A stretch of DNA of 38,935 bases from Candidatus Aenigmatarchaeota archaeon (GTDB lineage: Archaea > Aenigmatarchaeota > Aenigmatarchaeia > GW2011-AR5). A model generated the notes under the pieces. The model searched no databases. It saw only the letters and a program-made list of their open reading frames with translations, and was not told where the DNA came from. This document shows positions 1 to 10,869 of the stretch, one piece after another; the stretch's first letter is position 1, and each line of letters opens with the position of its first letter. The position numbers were made by a program, and so were the translations under genes. The stretch covers positions 1 through 38,935 of the forward strand of contig JAGVVU010000013.1 of assembly GCA_018304605.1 (NCBI GenBank), read 5' to 3'.

Positions 1-177
1 TGTAGAAAGTCGCATAGAAGAAATATCCAGCGAGAGGATTTAAGGTAAAATCTTTAGGACAACGTCATCCCTAAATCTTTATATACTTTTAGTGTTCATG
101 TTATACTAAATAAATAAAGACGTGGTTTTGCAAGGTGTTTAGAAATTAGGATAGAAATACGGAAGAACGGCGCCGCC

Positions 178-486
178 GTGATCATAACATTCGATACGCA
201 GGCGGACAAGTTCGACTCGGACTATGAGCGCAATAAATTCTTCCGTAAGCTCCACGGATGGAACCAGGTCGTGCCTTCCGGCGGCAAGCGCTATGAATAC
301 AGGCGGCACGGGATTCTGGACGAGGTGCCCCACATCAAGGTGGCCGACTCAGCATTCATTGTCGCAATGGAGCACATGAAGAGGATGGAGACTTTCTTCA
401 ATGAGTGGCATGAGAAGGTGCACTGCGAGATGATGAAAATAATGATGGACCCCGAGCAGATGAGGAAATTACTGGCCAGGGAATAA
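178..486 (+). CDS. small conserved-looking hypothetical protein (102 aa)
   Basis: Intact ORF directly upstream of and co-oriented with CDC48; no family recognised with certainty. Confidence 0.55.
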   Translation: MIITFDTQADKFDSDYERNKFFRKLHGWNQVVPSGGKRYEYRRHGILDEVPHIKVADSAFIVAMEHMKRMETFFNEWHEKVHCEMMKIMMDPEQMRKLLARE

Positions 487-531
487 TGTCAAATAAATAA
501 CATTGCAAACCATAATTATAATGAAAATCGG

Positions 532-2805
532 GTGATATTCATGACAGAAGACGTAAAACTTAGGGTCGGAGAACTGACGGAGAGGGGAGACTTTGGCCGG
601 GGCATAATAAGGATTTCCGCGAAGGATATGAAACGGATAGGAATAACAGAAGGGGATATAATAGAATTAGAAGGAAAAAGAAAGACAGCTGCAATAGCAG
701 TGCGCGCTTATCCCGTTGACATAGGGCTGGACATAGTCAGGATGGACGGGCTTGAGAGAAGAAATTGCGGCGCGGGCATAGGAGAATCTGTCAAGGTGAA
801 AAAAGCCGCGGTGGCAGAGGCGAAATCGGTCACAATAGCTCCGGCACGAAAAGGCATAATTATACACATGGGCGGCAATCTGATAAAGCAGAATATTCTC
901 ATGAGACCTCTCCTCACAGGAGACATAATAATCCCGAATCCCATCGTCCAGGACCGAAGATCGAACAGCGTATTCGAGCAGTTTTTTGGCATGGATTTCG
1001 GCGAATTCCTGTTCACGCCATTCGGCGAGGAGAAATTCGTAGTTGTGGCGACGGAGCCGAAAGGAATAGTGCGCGTTACAAGGGCTACTGATGTCGAGCT
1101 GCTTCCGCAGGTCACGAAACCTCTCGAAGAGGAGAGGATTCCGGAAGTCACGTACGAGGACCTTGGCGGGCTGCACGAGGAAGTGAAGAAGGTAAGGGAA
1201 ATGATCGAGCTGCCGCTGAAGCACCCCGAGCTTTTCGAGCGCCTAGGCATCGAGCCGCCGAAAGGAATACTTCTTCACGGGCCTCCCGGATCGGGCAAGA
1301 CGCTTCTGGCGAAAGCTGTGGCAAACGAGAGCGGCGCAAAGTTTTTTGTGATAAACGGCCCTGAAGTCATGAGCAAGTTCTATGGCGAATCAGAGGAGAA
1401 CCTTCGCAAGATTTTCGAGCAGGCGGAGAAGAGCGCGCCGAGCATAGTTTTCATAGACGAGATAGACTCGATCGCGCCCAAGCGTGAGGAGGGCAAGGGA
1501 GAAGTCGAGAAAAGAGTGGTCAGCCAGCTGCTCACGCTTCTCGATGGACTGAAAGCCCGCGGCAAAGTCATAGTTATCGGCGCGACGAACATACCAAATT
1601 CGCTTGATCCTGCATTGAGAAGGCCGGGACGCTTCGACCGGGAAATTGAGCTAGGCGTGCCGAACAAGGAGGGAAGAAAAGAAATACTCCAGATCCATAC
1701 GCGCGGAATGCCGCTAAACAAGAACGTGGATCTCATTCAGATAGCCGAGATCACCCATGGCTACGTCGGCGCTGACATAACGGCGCTCTGCAAGGAGGCT
1801 GCAATGCACGCTCTCCGAAGGGTGCTGCCGGACATAGGGTCGATAAAGGGGGACAGACCGATACCTCAGGAGGTACTCAAGAACCTGATCGTGACAAAGG
1901 AAGATTTTGATTATTCGATGAAGATGGTGGAGCCTTCCGCGATGCGAGAAGTTCTGATAGAAATTCCGAAAGTAAAGTGGGAAGACATCGGTGGATTGGG
2001 GGAAGTGAAGGACTCAATGAAAGAAGTCATCGAGTGGCCGCTGAAATATCCGGACTCTTTCAAGAGGCTGGGCATAAAGCCTCCTACCGGGGTGCTGCTT
2101 TTTGGCCCTCCGGGATGCGGAAAGACGCTGCTTGCCAAGGCTGTAGCCAATGAGAGCGGCGCGAATTTCATATCTGTAAAAGGCCCTGAATTGCTGTCGA
2201 TGTGGGTCGGTGAATCAGAAAAGCATATCCGCGATGTTTTCCGCCGGGCGAAGCAAGTCGCGCCCGCGATAATATTTTTCGACGAGGTAGACGCGCTAGT
2301 GCCGAGGAGGGGAATGTCGCAGGGGGACAATGTTTCTGAACGTGTGGTCAGCCAGCTGCTTGCAGAAATATCAGGATTGGAAGACCTTCATGACGTGGTT
2401 GTCGTGGCAGCAACAAACAGGCCGGATATAGTTGACCCGGCCCTGCTCAGACCTGGCAGGTTCGACAGGCAGATACTTGTGCCAACGCCCGATGAGAAGT
2501 CCAGACTGGCGATACTCAATGTGCATACCCATGACATGCCGCTTTCGGGCGATATAGACCTGAAGAAACTGGCAAGAGAGACCATCGGATACTCCGGCGC
2601 AGACCTCAATGCACTTGTCCGCGAGGCTGGACTGAACGCCATGAGAAAAGATACAAACGCGCAAGAAGTTACCAAGCCGGATTTCGAGAGATCCCTGAAG
2701 GAAATAAAGCCTTCTGTAAGCGAAGAAATGAACCAATTTTACGAGAGCATACTGAAGAGAAGAAAAGCCCAGGTTATCGAGGAAGAGATTAATTACACAG
2801 GATAA
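532..2805 (+). CDS. CDC48/VCP-family AAA+ ATPase, two AAA modules
   Basis: Two Walker A ([26 protein letters not shown]), Walker B ([16 protein letters not shown]), N-terminal double-psi barrel-like region. Confidence 0.97.
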   Translation: MIFMTEDVKLRVGELTERGDFGRGIIRISAKDMKRIGITEGDIIELEGKRKTAAIAVRAYPVDIGLDIVRMDGLERRNCGAGIGESVKVKKAAVAEAKSVTIAPARKGIIIHMGGNLIKQNILMRPLLTGDIIIPNPIVQDRRSNSVFEQFFGMDFGEFLFTPFGEEKFVVVATEPKGIVRVTRATDVELLPQVTKPLEEERIPEVTYEDLGGLHEEVKKVREMIELPLKHPELFERLGIEPPKGILLHGPPGSGKTLLAKAVANESGAKFFVINGPEVMSKFYGESEENLRKIFEQAEKSAPSIVFIDEIDSIAPKREEGKGEVEKRVVSQLLTLLDGLKARGKVIVIGATNIPNSLDPALRRPGRFDREIELGVPNKEGRKEILQIHTRGMPLNKNVDLIQIAEITHGYVGADITALCKEAAMHALRRVLPDIGSIKGDRPIPQEVLKNLIVTKEDFDYSMKMVEPSAMREVLIEIPKVKWEDIGGLGEVKDSMKEVIEWPLKYPDSFKRLGIKPPTGVLLFGPPGCGKTLLAKAVANESGANFISVKGPELLSMWVGESEKHIRDVFRRAKQVAPAIIFFDEVDALVPRRGMSQGDNVSERVVSQLLAEISGLEDLHDVVVVAATNRPDIVDPALLRPGRFDRQILVPTPDEKSRLAILNVHTHDMPLSGDIDLKKLARETIGYSGADLNALVREAGLNAMRKDTNAQEVTKPDFERSLKEIKPSVSEEMNQFYESILKRRKAQVIEEEINYTG

Positions 2806-2846
2806 GGCCCGTCAAAAGAACCATATTGCGAATTCAGGCGAATTAC

Positions 2847-3029
2847 ATGAAATGCATAGTTTGCGAAAAGAACGCGGAAAGGACAGCGATACGGCAGGAT
2901 ATAGAGGCGGCTTTTTGCGAACGCCACTATTGCACTGAACCGGAGGTTCGTGCAAATTGTGCGGATGCGGGGCATTCGGTACAACATCCAAGGCAGTGCA
3001 TCTTCATAACTGTCTGCCTGTGCTATTAG
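2847..3029 (+). CDS. mini zinc-binding protein (CxxC...CxxH)
   Basis: MKCIVCEKNAERTAIRQDIEAAFCERHYC; similar to the micro-ORF at 3599-3715. Confidence 0.5.
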   Translation: MKCIVCEKNAERTAIRQDIEAAFCERHYCTEPEVRANCADAGHSVQHPRQCIFITVCLCY

Positions 3030-3049
3030 TTGAATTCTTTGGTGATCTG

Positions 3050-3529
3050 ATGAAAACAGTGCGCGAAGATTTCGAGAACGCAAAGAATGTGAAAGAGATA
3101 TTCGAAGTAGTCAAGGATGCGGTCAGGCTGTCACTCAATGAGTCCCGTGCCGGCATCGACCTTGGACTGATAGATCTTGGCAACGGCCACGGCCAGCTGC
3201 TTAGCGCGTATTACCCCGTCGGCTCGAATATTATCGTACTGAACAAGACGCCGCTCAAGCGCGTCACAGAGACCAGGCCCGACCTGATGAAGCCGTATGT
3301 TTTCGTCGTCCTGCTGCATGAATACATCCATTCTCTAGGTTATCTTGACGAGAATACAGTCAGGAAGCTAACGCATGGCATAACTAAATCCATATTCAAC
3401 GGGTCGACCATAACGGAGATGGCGAAGGACATGACAAAGTTCTTCCCACTCCTGCTCTATCCGGGCGGACATCCAGCAAACGGCAAGATGCACGTCATAG
3501 AGCTTGAGCAGCCAGATTACATTGGATGA
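3050..3529 (+). CDS. putative HExxH metalloprotease-like protein
   Basis: LLHEYIHSLGYLDE motif; ATG at 3050 more plausible than the upstream ORF start at 2957. Confidence 0.65.
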   Translation: MKTVREDFENAKNVKEIFEVVKDAVRLSLNESRAGIDLGLIDLGNGHGQLLSAYYPVGSNIIVLNKTPLKRVTETRPDLMKPYVFVVLLHEYIHSLGYLDENTVRKLTHGITKSIFNGSTITEMAKDMTKFFPLLLYPGGHPANGKMHVIELEQPDYIG

Positions 3530-3598
3530 TGAATTGTCAAATCTAACTTCTACGCTTGTACCAAAACCAGTATTAAAGGCGCCTGCCAATTTTCTATC

Positions 3599-3715
3599 AT
3601 GACATGCATGGCCTGCGGTCAGAGGGCGGTTGCCATCGTCGTGAGAAAGGGCATAGAAGTCGCGTTCTGCACGGTACATATGCCTGTTAGGATTGTGGCA
3701 ACAGTCAAAGCATAA
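3599..3715 (+). CDS. micro-ORF, mini zinc-binding protein (38 aa), absent from ORF track
   Basis: MTCMACGQRAVAIVVRKGIEVAFCTVHMPVRIVATVKA; 11/29 identities to 2847-3029 product including CxxC and CxxH. Confidence 0.5.
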   Translation: MTCMACGQRAVAIVVRKGIEVAFCTVHMPVRIVATVKA

Positions 3716-3776
3716 CCAAGAATAGCGCGAAGTCATAAGCAACAGTAAAGCGCCTGCGACTGCTCAACTAAATACT

Positions 3777-4343
3777 TTATTTCTCTAATATTTCCAGGAC
3801 TTTGTCTCTCAATTTTTCAAATTTAATGTAACCGGCCCTTTTATTGAAGTGACCTGCATTCGGCACAAAATCTAACTTTACGTCAAGATTTTTTGCTAGC
3901 GCTTCACCGTTTCCGAGGGATACATAAGGGTCGTCATTCGACTGAAAAACTACAAAGCGACCTGCTTTCTTTTTTATTTCATGCCAATTGAATGAAAAGC
4001 CGCAAAAGCTGCTATCACGGTCATAGTTTAAAATAGGGCGGATCCCCACAGGCGTCCCGATGAAGAATGCAGCTTTCACCGGGTGCGTTAATCTTTCAAG
4101 AATACGCAACGTAAAAACTCCACCTAAGCTGTGACCAATGATCACTGTTTCTTCATTGATATATTTTTCATATTCCCTGAGAACTTCAAACCATTCTGAT
4201 ATTTTTGAAGGCACTACCGGCGGCGAAGGAAATTGTGGCACGAAGACTTTGCAACCTTTTTGCTCCAACTCATGCTTCAGCCACGGAAACCAGTTTTCTT
4301 CTGGATATCCTTCTGTTCCATGGAAGATAAAAATAGTTTGCAT
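3777..4343 (-). CDS. alpha/beta hydrolase, RBBP9/YdeN-like serine hydrolase
   Basis: FIFHGTEG...WFPWLK, nucleophile GHSLGG, DDPYV, GHFN. Confidence 0.85.
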   Translation of the reverse strand: MQTIFIFHGTEGYPEENWFPWLKHELEQKGCKVFVPQFPSPPVVPSKISEWFEVLREYEKYINEETVIIGHSLGGVFTLRILERLTHPVKAAFFIGTPVGIRPILNYDRDSSFCGFSFNWHEIKKKAGRFVVFQSNDDPYVSLGNGEALAKNLDVKLDFVPNAGHFNKRAGYIKFEKLRDKVLEILEK

Positions 4344-4355
4344 AAAAATGCCAGT

Positions 4356-4886
4356 TTATTTTCCACTGTGATACTTTTCCCATACCTCGACGAACTTCAC
4401 GAAGTTGTCTATTATCTTCGTCCCGTCCGCGCCCATCTCCGGGTTGAAGTGCACGCCGAAGAACGGCTTCTCGACTTCTCCTATAATCTCCGGGTATTTT
4501 GATGACGCGAACACCTCGAAGTTCTCGGGCAGCTCGTCTATGACCCCGTCGCAGTTGCTGAACGCCACGAACATCTTCTTCATGTCCAGAGTCAGCGAAC
4601 AGGGATGGTCGATCTTGACGCGGACCTGCTTCTCCGGCTTTCCCTTGGAAGCTTTTGCGCCGTAAGCCCCGACCAGAAATATTGAGGCTGCACCGATGGC
4701 GAGAAGAGGCTTGTCAGTGCCCTTGATTATTTTCTCGTTGTGCTTATGGTTCTTCATGTCGCCGTCAGAAAGGATAAAAGCAGACGCCTTCATGTCGGCC
4801 TTCTCGGGCTTGACAACGACCTTTTGCCCGCGCACAAGCCGGGCTATCTGCTCGGCGCCTTTTCCGTTGTCGACTATCTGAAGCAT
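4356..4886 (-). CDS. class I glutamine amidotransferase-like (GMP synthase subunit A-like), apparently catalytically degenerate
   Basis: KPLLAIGAAS replaces G-x-C-A-G-H nucleophile elbow; FGVHFNPE replaces FGVQFHPE. Confidence 0.7.
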   Translation of the reverse strand: MLQIVDNGKGAEQIARLVRGQKVVVKPEKADMKASAFILSDGDMKNHKHNEKIIKGTDKPLLAIGAASIFLVGAYGAKASKGKPEKQVRVKIDHPCSLTLDMKKMFVAFSNCDGVIDELPENFEVFASSKYPEIIGEVEKPFFGVHFNPEMGADGTKIIDNFVKFVEVWEKYHSGK

Positions 4887-5030
4887 AATTAGAATTCGCT
4901 CATAAAGCTTTTAAGCATGAACTGATGAAAAACCAATGGTTCTTCTATAAAAACTTTTTATTCGCCAAGGCGCAAGATGAGATTAATGATAATCAAGTCT
5001 TCAAAGCTGCCAAGCAAGAAGCGCGGCAAC

Positions 5031-5309
5031 ATGAAAATAACTGAATACAAGATAAACACGGATTTCAGCGGGGCGCTAATAGAGATAAAAGGAAGGCATG
5101 GAAAAATCAAATGCACTGCCGAGGACAGAATTTACTTCATAGTTTCAGGAACCGGCAAGTTCATCATTGGCGGGAAGAGCGCTTCCGTATCAAAGAATGA
5201 CGTGGTCTTTATCCCTGAGAATACGCCTTATGATATTTCTGGAAAATTAAGATATTTTCTGATTTCCAGCCCCGAATTTCACCCGAGCCATGACGTATCG
5301 CTTGAATAA
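5031..5309 (+). CDS. cupin-domain protein
   Basis: IYFIVSGTGKFIIGGKSASVSKNDVVFIPENTPYDIS cupin pattern; start 4977 also possible. Confidence 0.75.
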   Translation: MKITEYKINTDFSGALIEIKGRHGKIKCTAEDRIYFIVSGTGKFIIGGKSASVSKNDVVFIPENTPYDISGKLRYFLISSPEFHPSHDVSLE

Positions 5310-5310
5310 T

Positions 5311-6219
5311 CTATTTTGTTATTATTATCGGCTCGTCTCTTACTATTATTGTATGCTCTGCCTGGCTCACCATGCCGGCTTTTGCCTCGCGCAGCACAGG
5401 ATAGCTGTACAGCACGCCTCGCTGCACCAATTCGCGCAACGCCATCCGCACCCTGAACAGGGAATCGGGAACACCAGACTGCCTGGCTTCCTCCGACAGC
5501 AGCCATCGCTCCGCGAAAGGCAGGCCGTTGTAGCGGGCGACATACGACGCAATCCTCTTCGCATCCATGCTGCGGACGGGCTTGTCTGCGGAGAAGGAAA
5601 ATATCATAACTTCCGGCGTATCTTTTACATGGCCAACGCCATTAGTTGCAAAGGGCTCTATTGCGATCACTTGCCCGTCTGATAAGCGATAATCATTCCT
5701 CAATGCAATATTGGGAATGCTCGGCTCCTTGTGCTCCACGTAGCGGTCGAGTCCATGGCCCGTAAGATTCTCTACAGGAACGAAGCCCGAATTTCTTATG
5801 GCATCTTCGATTGCCTTGGAAATATCACCTATTGCAGCTCCCGGCTTTACCAAATCAACGGCTGCGGCTAGCGCATCCTTGGCAGCTTTTAACAAGCCAT
5901 CGTGCTGGCCGAAGTCGACCGTTATTGCCGTGTCGGCTATGTATCCATCTATGTGTGCGCCCACATCTATCTTCAGCACATCGTCTCCTGATATTTTTGT
6001 CTCGTCGTTGTGCTGCGGAGTATAATGAGCGGCGAACTCGTTCAATGACAGGTTAACAGGAAAAGCGGGCTCGGCTCCGGCTGAGCGCACCATGGCTTCG
6101 ACCTTCTCGGCAAGCTCAAGGAGCGGCATCCCGACTTTCGCGAGCTTCGCTGACTGCTCGCGGACTTCCGCAGCTATCTTGCCTGCCTTGATGTATTTTT
6201 CAAGAACTTCGTCGTTCAT
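5311..6219 (-). CDS. map: methionine aminopeptidase, type II (archaeal)
   Basis: FPVNLSLNEFAAHYTP, KIDVGAHIDGYIADTAITV, GHGLDRYVEHKEPSIPN, IEPFAT. Confidence 0.95.
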   Translation of the reverse strand: MNDEVLEKYIKAGKIAAEVREQSAKLAKVGMPLLELAEKVEAMVRSAGAEPAFPVNLSLNEFAAHYTPQHNDETKISGDDVLKIDVGAHIDGYIADTAITVDFGQHDGLLKAAKDALAAAVDLVKPGAAIGDISKAIEDAIRNSGFVPVENLTGHGLDRYVEHKEPSIPNIALRNDYRLSDGQVIAIEPFATNGVGHVKDTPEVMIFSFSADKPVRSMDAKRIASYVARYNGLPFAERWLLSEEARQSGVPDSLFRVRMALRELVQRGVLYSYPVLREAKAGMVSQAEHTIIVRDEPIIITK

Positions 6220-6270
6220 TAGGATTACTTCGATGTCAAGATTAAATAGATTTCAAATATCCATCTTCCT

Positions 6271-6999
6271 ATGGTCGAGATGTTTTTTCTTGCACTGGAT
6301 TATGCAGAAGCCAGTCAGGCTGTTGATGCTGCAAAATATTCGATGGGAATATTAAGGCAAAGATTCGGAACTGAAATTGTTGATGGTATACCAGATAGTT
6401 ATGGTAAAGTCGGGCTAAAGCTGCCGCCAAACCTATTATACGAATCCATAGATCCCGTGCTCTGGAGCTTTTGTCGCGACAAGGCTAATTTCATTGACGC
6501 CAAGTTTTATGATGACCCTGTAGGAAGCGAAAGATCCATCAGGAGGCTACATCCAGTTTTGCCGGTTTCCTATTTCACAATAGCAGCGCCAATGGGTGTG
6601 CATATGATGAGGCAACATGTAAGATTTGCACACGAACTTGGAATGGAGGTTTTGGCTGCGACTGCGCATACTCATATGCCTCCTGGAGATGTCCGAGATA
6701 CCTATAATGTAGATTGCATTCCTGCAATATATTCCCTTGGGAACAACGCTTTAGAGGCCGGGTGCGATGGTATTGTCCTTGACGGGGAGGCGCTGAAAAA
6801 CCCGGACATCCAAGGGCTTCCTCTAAAAAAATTAGTCACAGGCATAAGGCTCAAGCTTCACGAGAGGCGCAGACAAAGCAGGATAACGCTTCTTGAGGAA
6901 GCGAAGGAACTGAAAGAACAGATGGATTACGCGGTTGTGAGCAGTGGATATTTGGACAAACCAGAAGAGCTGATTGAAATTTTCAAATCGCTCCTCTAA
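6271..6999 (+). CDS. pyrF: orotidine 5'-phosphate decarboxylase-like
   Basis: LALDYAEA start and D-x-K-x-x-D (DAKFYD) catalytic motif; adjacent to pyrE-like gene. Confidence 0.75.
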   Translation: MVEMFFLALDYAEASQAVDAAKYSMGILRQRFGTEIVDGIPDSYGKVGLKLPPNLLYESIDPVLWSFCRDKANFIDAKFYDDPVGSERSIRRLHPVLPVSYFTIAAPMGVHMMRQHVRFAHELGMEVLAATAHTHMPPGDVRDTYNVDCIPAIYSLGNNALEAGCDGIVLDGEALKNPDIQGLPLKKLVTGIRLKLHERRRQSRITLLEEAKELKEQMDYAVVSSGYLDKPEELIEIFKSLL

Positions 7000-7075
7000 T
7001 TTCATTAGAAGAAAATATTATTTGCTTTCGTATCTATAAATTGTTTTTAGACACTGTCGTCTTTATAAGACACAA

Positions 7076-7756
7076 TTGCCAATTAAGAGAGGGTTTATTT
7101 CTTATCAACGAACTAGGCAGCTCGCAAGGCGGATGTTGGAATCAGGAGCCCTTAAATTCGATATCAAGAACTATTTTGTCTGGAGCTCAGGGCACAGAAT
7201 GCCTGTCTATAACGATACTAGGCTCCTTCTCGGAGATTATGATACAAGGATGATGGTCTCTGAGGGATTTCAGGACACCATAAGGGAAAAACAGATAAAG
7301 TACGATATGATATTCGGCGTGGCAACTGCAGGCATATCTCCTGCAACAACTCTAGCTGACTCACTTAAGGCGCCGCTTGGATATGTAAGGAGCACTCCAA
7401 AAGGCTATGGACTCGGAAAAGCCGTGGAAGGACCCGACCCCTCAGGGAAGAAGACGCTTGTCGTTGAGGAACTCATATCAACAGGAAAAAGTGCCGCAAG
7501 AGCAATCAGCGAATTGAGGAAGTCCGGCGCACGAGTGAATCATTGCCTATCCATATTCAATTACAGCTTTTACATATCGCAAAGAATCTTCAACTGCATG
7601 GAGACATTCGATGATGATGTGCTGGAAGAGCCATGCACTGTCACATCCCTTGTCTACTGGGATACACTGATTGACGTTGCTGCTGAAATGAAATACGTCT
7701 CTGATACGCAGATCGGTCTTCTGAGAAAATGGAAGAAGGATCCTTTCAATAAGTAA
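7076..7756 (+). CDS. pyrE: orotate phosphoribosyltransferase-like
   Basis: PRPP-type loop TLVVEELISTGKSAARAI, FGVATAGISPATTLAD; start uncertain (TTG in ORF track). Confidence 0.8.
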   Translation: MPIKRGFISYQRTRQLARRMLESGALKFDIKNYFVWSSGHRMPVYNDTRLLLGDYDTRMMVSEGFQDTIREKQIKYDMIFGVATAGISPATTLADSLKAPLGYVRSTPKGYGLGKAVEGPDPSGKKTLVVEELISTGKSAARAISELRKSGARVNHCLSIFNYSFYISQRIFNCMETFDDDVLEEPCTVTSLVYWDTLIDVAAEMKYVSDTQIGLLRKWKKDPFNK

Positions 7757-8035
7757 CTACCACCGAAAATGTTTATAATGCGTTATCAAATTTCTGAACA
7801 AAGGAGACTCAGCCAATTCTGGATAAGGGCAGTGGTCAACAATTGATATCATCCCTTCTCCTGTTTCTTGCGCTACGCTATCCCGAATTCCATAGTCACC
7901 CCAACCAGAAACCGCAGCCTGATGCCTGCTATCCAAGGCATGTAATTCATTAACATATCTGATTAGGGCATTATCGGCAAGCTGGTTACACTGACTGAAT
8001 TCAGTTAAAGCAAAAGGAAAAATAATCTGTATCAT
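7757..8035 (-). CDS. hypothetical small protein
   Basis: ORF filling the interval; no recognised family; start uncertain. Confidence 0.35.
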   Translation of the reverse strand: MIQIIFPFALTEFSQCNQLADNALIRYVNELHALDSRHQAAVSGWGDYGIRDSVAQETGEGMISIVDHCPYPELAESPLFRNLITHYKHFRW

Positions 8036-8079
8036 TTTTCTAAAATTATACAAAAATGATTTAAACTAACAGGAAATGG

Positions 8080-10860
8080 TTACTTCCAGTAAATCTTATT
8101 CTTGGCGAACAATTTTTCCGCATTTAAAATATCCTTGTAGAATTTTTCTTTATCAGTATGTAGCATCGCCAATATGCGCGCCGCGGTTTGCGGACCTATG
8201 CCGTGGCCTGCCAGAACTTCCGCGGCTTTCCTGCCGTAGACCATCACCAAATCCGCCGAGCGACGCACGTTCTGCAGGTCTTTCTGCTCTTCGTCATTGA
8301 GGGGCTTCTTCTTCGCACGCTTCTTCACCACTTCCGCGGCTGTTATCTGCCGCTTGCGGATAATACCTATAAGACGGCTGTGGCATTTCGGGCAGGACGG
8401 CTGCTCGTCGATATCTTTAACGGTCATGATAAGATTATAATCGCCGCAATTGGTGCAAACCAGACGGACGCGGGTTGCAAGCAGACGTTTGCGAAAAGCG
8501 TTGAGTATTTCCTTCTCCGGCATCCTTGGCTTCATGACTTCCTTGAACTGGTGGACCAGCGCCAGCTCGCCGAGATAGCTGAGCCCGGGCTTCAGGTGCA
8601 TCTTCACTTCCCCCTTCCTTATCCGGTCGAGCACCACCGCTGCATTCTCGAGGTCCATCTTTTCCAGGAAGAGCTCGCGCAGCGTCTCCTCATATATCGG
8701 CGATTTCGCATAGTTGGCCACTATCTTGTTCATATTTATCTTGTCAAACTTGGCGTCGCGGGATATGACGCCGAAGCGGCGGGCGACGTGCAGGAACCGC
8801 CACTTGAACATGGACGAGCGCTCAAGAGCTGACGTCAGAACAGTTTTTATATCCTCAGCCTCTTCCAGCAGCTTAACAACACGGTTGACGTCGACTACCG
8901 TCTGCAATATTATCCTGTACGGGTCGTTCTTCATGTTGACAGCCACGCCACTTTCTGCTGATATGACAGCAGCAAGATACCGCCCCAGCGTGTCGTTAAC
9001 GAGCGAGCCCGCGCAGGTGTGGATGATAATGAAATCCTTGTAGTTCTCGATCAGGATGTTCCTGTTGTCGGGTATCGGGAATGGCTTGTGCTGCTTGATC
9101 ATGCTTATCATTTCCTTCGCCGAATCGGTGTCTGCGTTGTAGAATTCTTTTATCTGTGCCACGTTCTCTGTTGATGCAAGCTTTCGCAGCTTACCGACTT
9201 CCTGAGCTACATCGAAGGCTACTGGAATAAGCTCGCCTTCCCATGAAGGTATGGCCGATTCTATGTCATCCACAGGCTCGACAATAACTTTTCCATTATC
9301 CACTTGTATTATTTTCCAGGCACGGCCCGCGCAAATAAACTTGTTGCCCGACTGGCCATGCTCTGCGACGAAAGCCTCATCAAGGCTTCCTATAGGCTCG
9401 TTCTCGACTATGGAGATGACTTTGAACTTGACAGACGCCGGTATTGTCGATAGGTTCTCGAAATAAGATGTCCATGTTTTTCTTCTTCTTTTTATCCCAA
9501 AAGATTTGCCATCAGGCGCAGGGTTCAGCCATATCATGCGAATGTCAGCCATGAACTTGAGCAGCGCGTCAACCTGCTCCCTTGTTATATCACGGAACAT
9601 GTAGGAGCCTTTGGATATCTCGAATACCTTCTCCGGCGTCATCTCATATTCATCCAGGCACATGCCAAGTATCTGGCCAGACAGGACATCTAGTGCCATG
9701 TCATGCGTCCTTATCTTGTCAAGCCTGCGGCTCGCAGCGTGGCTCGCCACCACACACGACTCAAATATATCCTCTTCGCCGGACAGGATGATGCCCTTGC
9801 TGACCTCGTCGATGCGATGCCCTGCTCGGCCGACACGCTGTATCAGGCGCGTGGCTTGTCTTGGCGAAAGGTACTGCACGACAAGATCAATCGAGCCTAT
9901 GTCTATCCCAAGCTCCAGGGAACTTGTTGCTATCAGCGACTTGAGCTTCTGCTCCTTGAATGCCACTTCGCTCTTGATCCTGCCTTCTTTCGAGAGCGAG
10001 CCGTGATGGACCTCCTGCTTCAGCTCCTTGTCAAGCCTCTTCAGTCTTGATGATATGACTTCCGCAGTCTCACGCGTGTTGGTAAATACTATCACGCTCT
10101 TGTGGCTCTGGATAAGATCATAAATGCGGCGAAGGCGGGCTGTGGTGCTGACGCCGATGACGAGATCGTCCGCTATCAGCTGGTCCTTGGGCGTAGGTTT
10201 CGGCGTCTCCACACGGATGTTATACTTCTTCGAGGACTCCGCCTGCACTATTTTCGTGTCAGCTGACAGAAAGCTAGCAACAATCTCAGGCGAACCGACA
10301 GTAGCTGACAGGCCTATGCGCTGGAAGTTTCCCGACAGCTGCTTCAGCCGTTCTAATCCTAATGACAGCTGTACGCCGCGCTTGCTCTCGATAAGCTCAT
10401 GAATTTCGTCAATTACTACATACTTGACATTCTTCAGATGCTCGCGGAATATCTTCCCTGTCAGAATCGCTTGGAGCGATTCTGGAGTTGTTATCAAAAC
10501 ATGCGGCGGGTTCTCCCTTTGCGCTGCACGCTCTTGCGCAGATGTGTCGCCATGCCTTACGTCTATCTCTAGGTCCAGCTTGTCCGCCCACCAGAACAAT
10601 CGCGATAAAAGATCCCTGTTGAGCGACTTGAGAGGGGTCACATAAAGAAGCGAGATGGGCTTGCTCTTTTCAAGATGAATTTTATCTAGTAGTGGCAGCA
10701 TAGCGGTTTCCGTCTTGCCGATCCCTGTTGCTGCTATAATGAGAATATTCTTTCCTGCAAGAATGTCAGGAATCCCGAGCTTTTGAGGGAGCGTCGGCTC
10801 AATGAAACCTTTCTTGGCTATCAAAGACCGCATTTTCTCGGAAAAAAGATTGAATACCAT
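8080..10860 (-). CDS. lhr: Lhr-type superfamily 2 DNA/RNA helicase (926 aa)
   Basis: AATGIGKTETAMLP, DEIHEL, GLSATVGSP, LVVQYLSPRQATRLIQRVGRAGHR; CTNCG...CPKCHSR zinc ribbon. Confidence 0.93.
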   Translation of the reverse strand: MVFNLFSEKMRSLIAKKGFIEPTLPQKLGIPDILAGKNILIIAATGIGKTETAMLPLLDKIHLEKSKPISLLYVTPLKSLNRDLLSRLFWWADKLDLEIDVRHGDTSAQERAAQRENPPHVLITTPESLQAILTGKIFREHLKNVKYVVIDEIHELIESKRGVQLSLGLERLKQLSGNFQRIGLSATVGSPEIVASFLSADTKIVQAESSKKYNIRVETPKPTPKDQLIADDLVIGVSTTARLRRIYDLIQSHKSVIVFTNTRETAEVISSRLKRLDKELKQEVHHGSLSKEGRIKSEVAFKEQKLKSLIATSSLELGIDIGSIDLVVQYLSPRQATRLIQRVGRAGHRIDEVSKGIILSGEEDIFESCVVASHAASRRLDKIRTHDMALDVLSGQILGMCLDEYEMTPEKVFEISKGSYMFRDITREQVDALLKFMADIRMIWLNPAPDGKSFGIKRRRKTWTSYFENLSTIPASVKFKVISIVENEPIGSLDEAFVAEHGQSGNKFICAGRAWKIIQVDNGKVIVEPVDDIESAIPSWEGELIPVAFDVAQEVGKLRKLASTENVAQIKEFYNADTDSAKEMISMIKQHKPFPIPDNRNILIENYKDFIIIHTCAGSLVNDTLGRYLAAVISAESGVAVNMKNDPYRIILQTVVDVNRVVKLLEEAEDIKTVLTSALERSSMFKWRFLHVARRFGVISRDAKFDKINMNKIVANYAKSPIYEETLRELFLEKMDLENAAVVLDRIRKGEVKMHLKPGLSYLGELALVHQFKEVMKPRMPEKEILNAFRKRLLATRVRLVCTNCGDYNLIMTVKDIDEQPSCPKCHSRLIGIIRKRQITAAEVVKKRAKKKPLNDEEQKDLQNVRRSADLVMVYGRKAAEVLAGHGIGPQTAARILAMLHTDKEKFYKDILNAEKLFAKNKIYWK

Positions 10861-10869
10861 ATATCTCGC

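Noticed and set aside
667-1250. Antisense ORFs across CDC48 (and similar antisense ORFs across map, lhr, tes, kor genes)
   Set aside because: Lie opposite strongly supported coding sequence; low-complexity translations typical of shadow ORFs
3368-3742. 124-aa minus-strand ORF
   Set aside because: Overlaps the HExxH gene and the mini zinc-binding ORF antisense; no supporting motif
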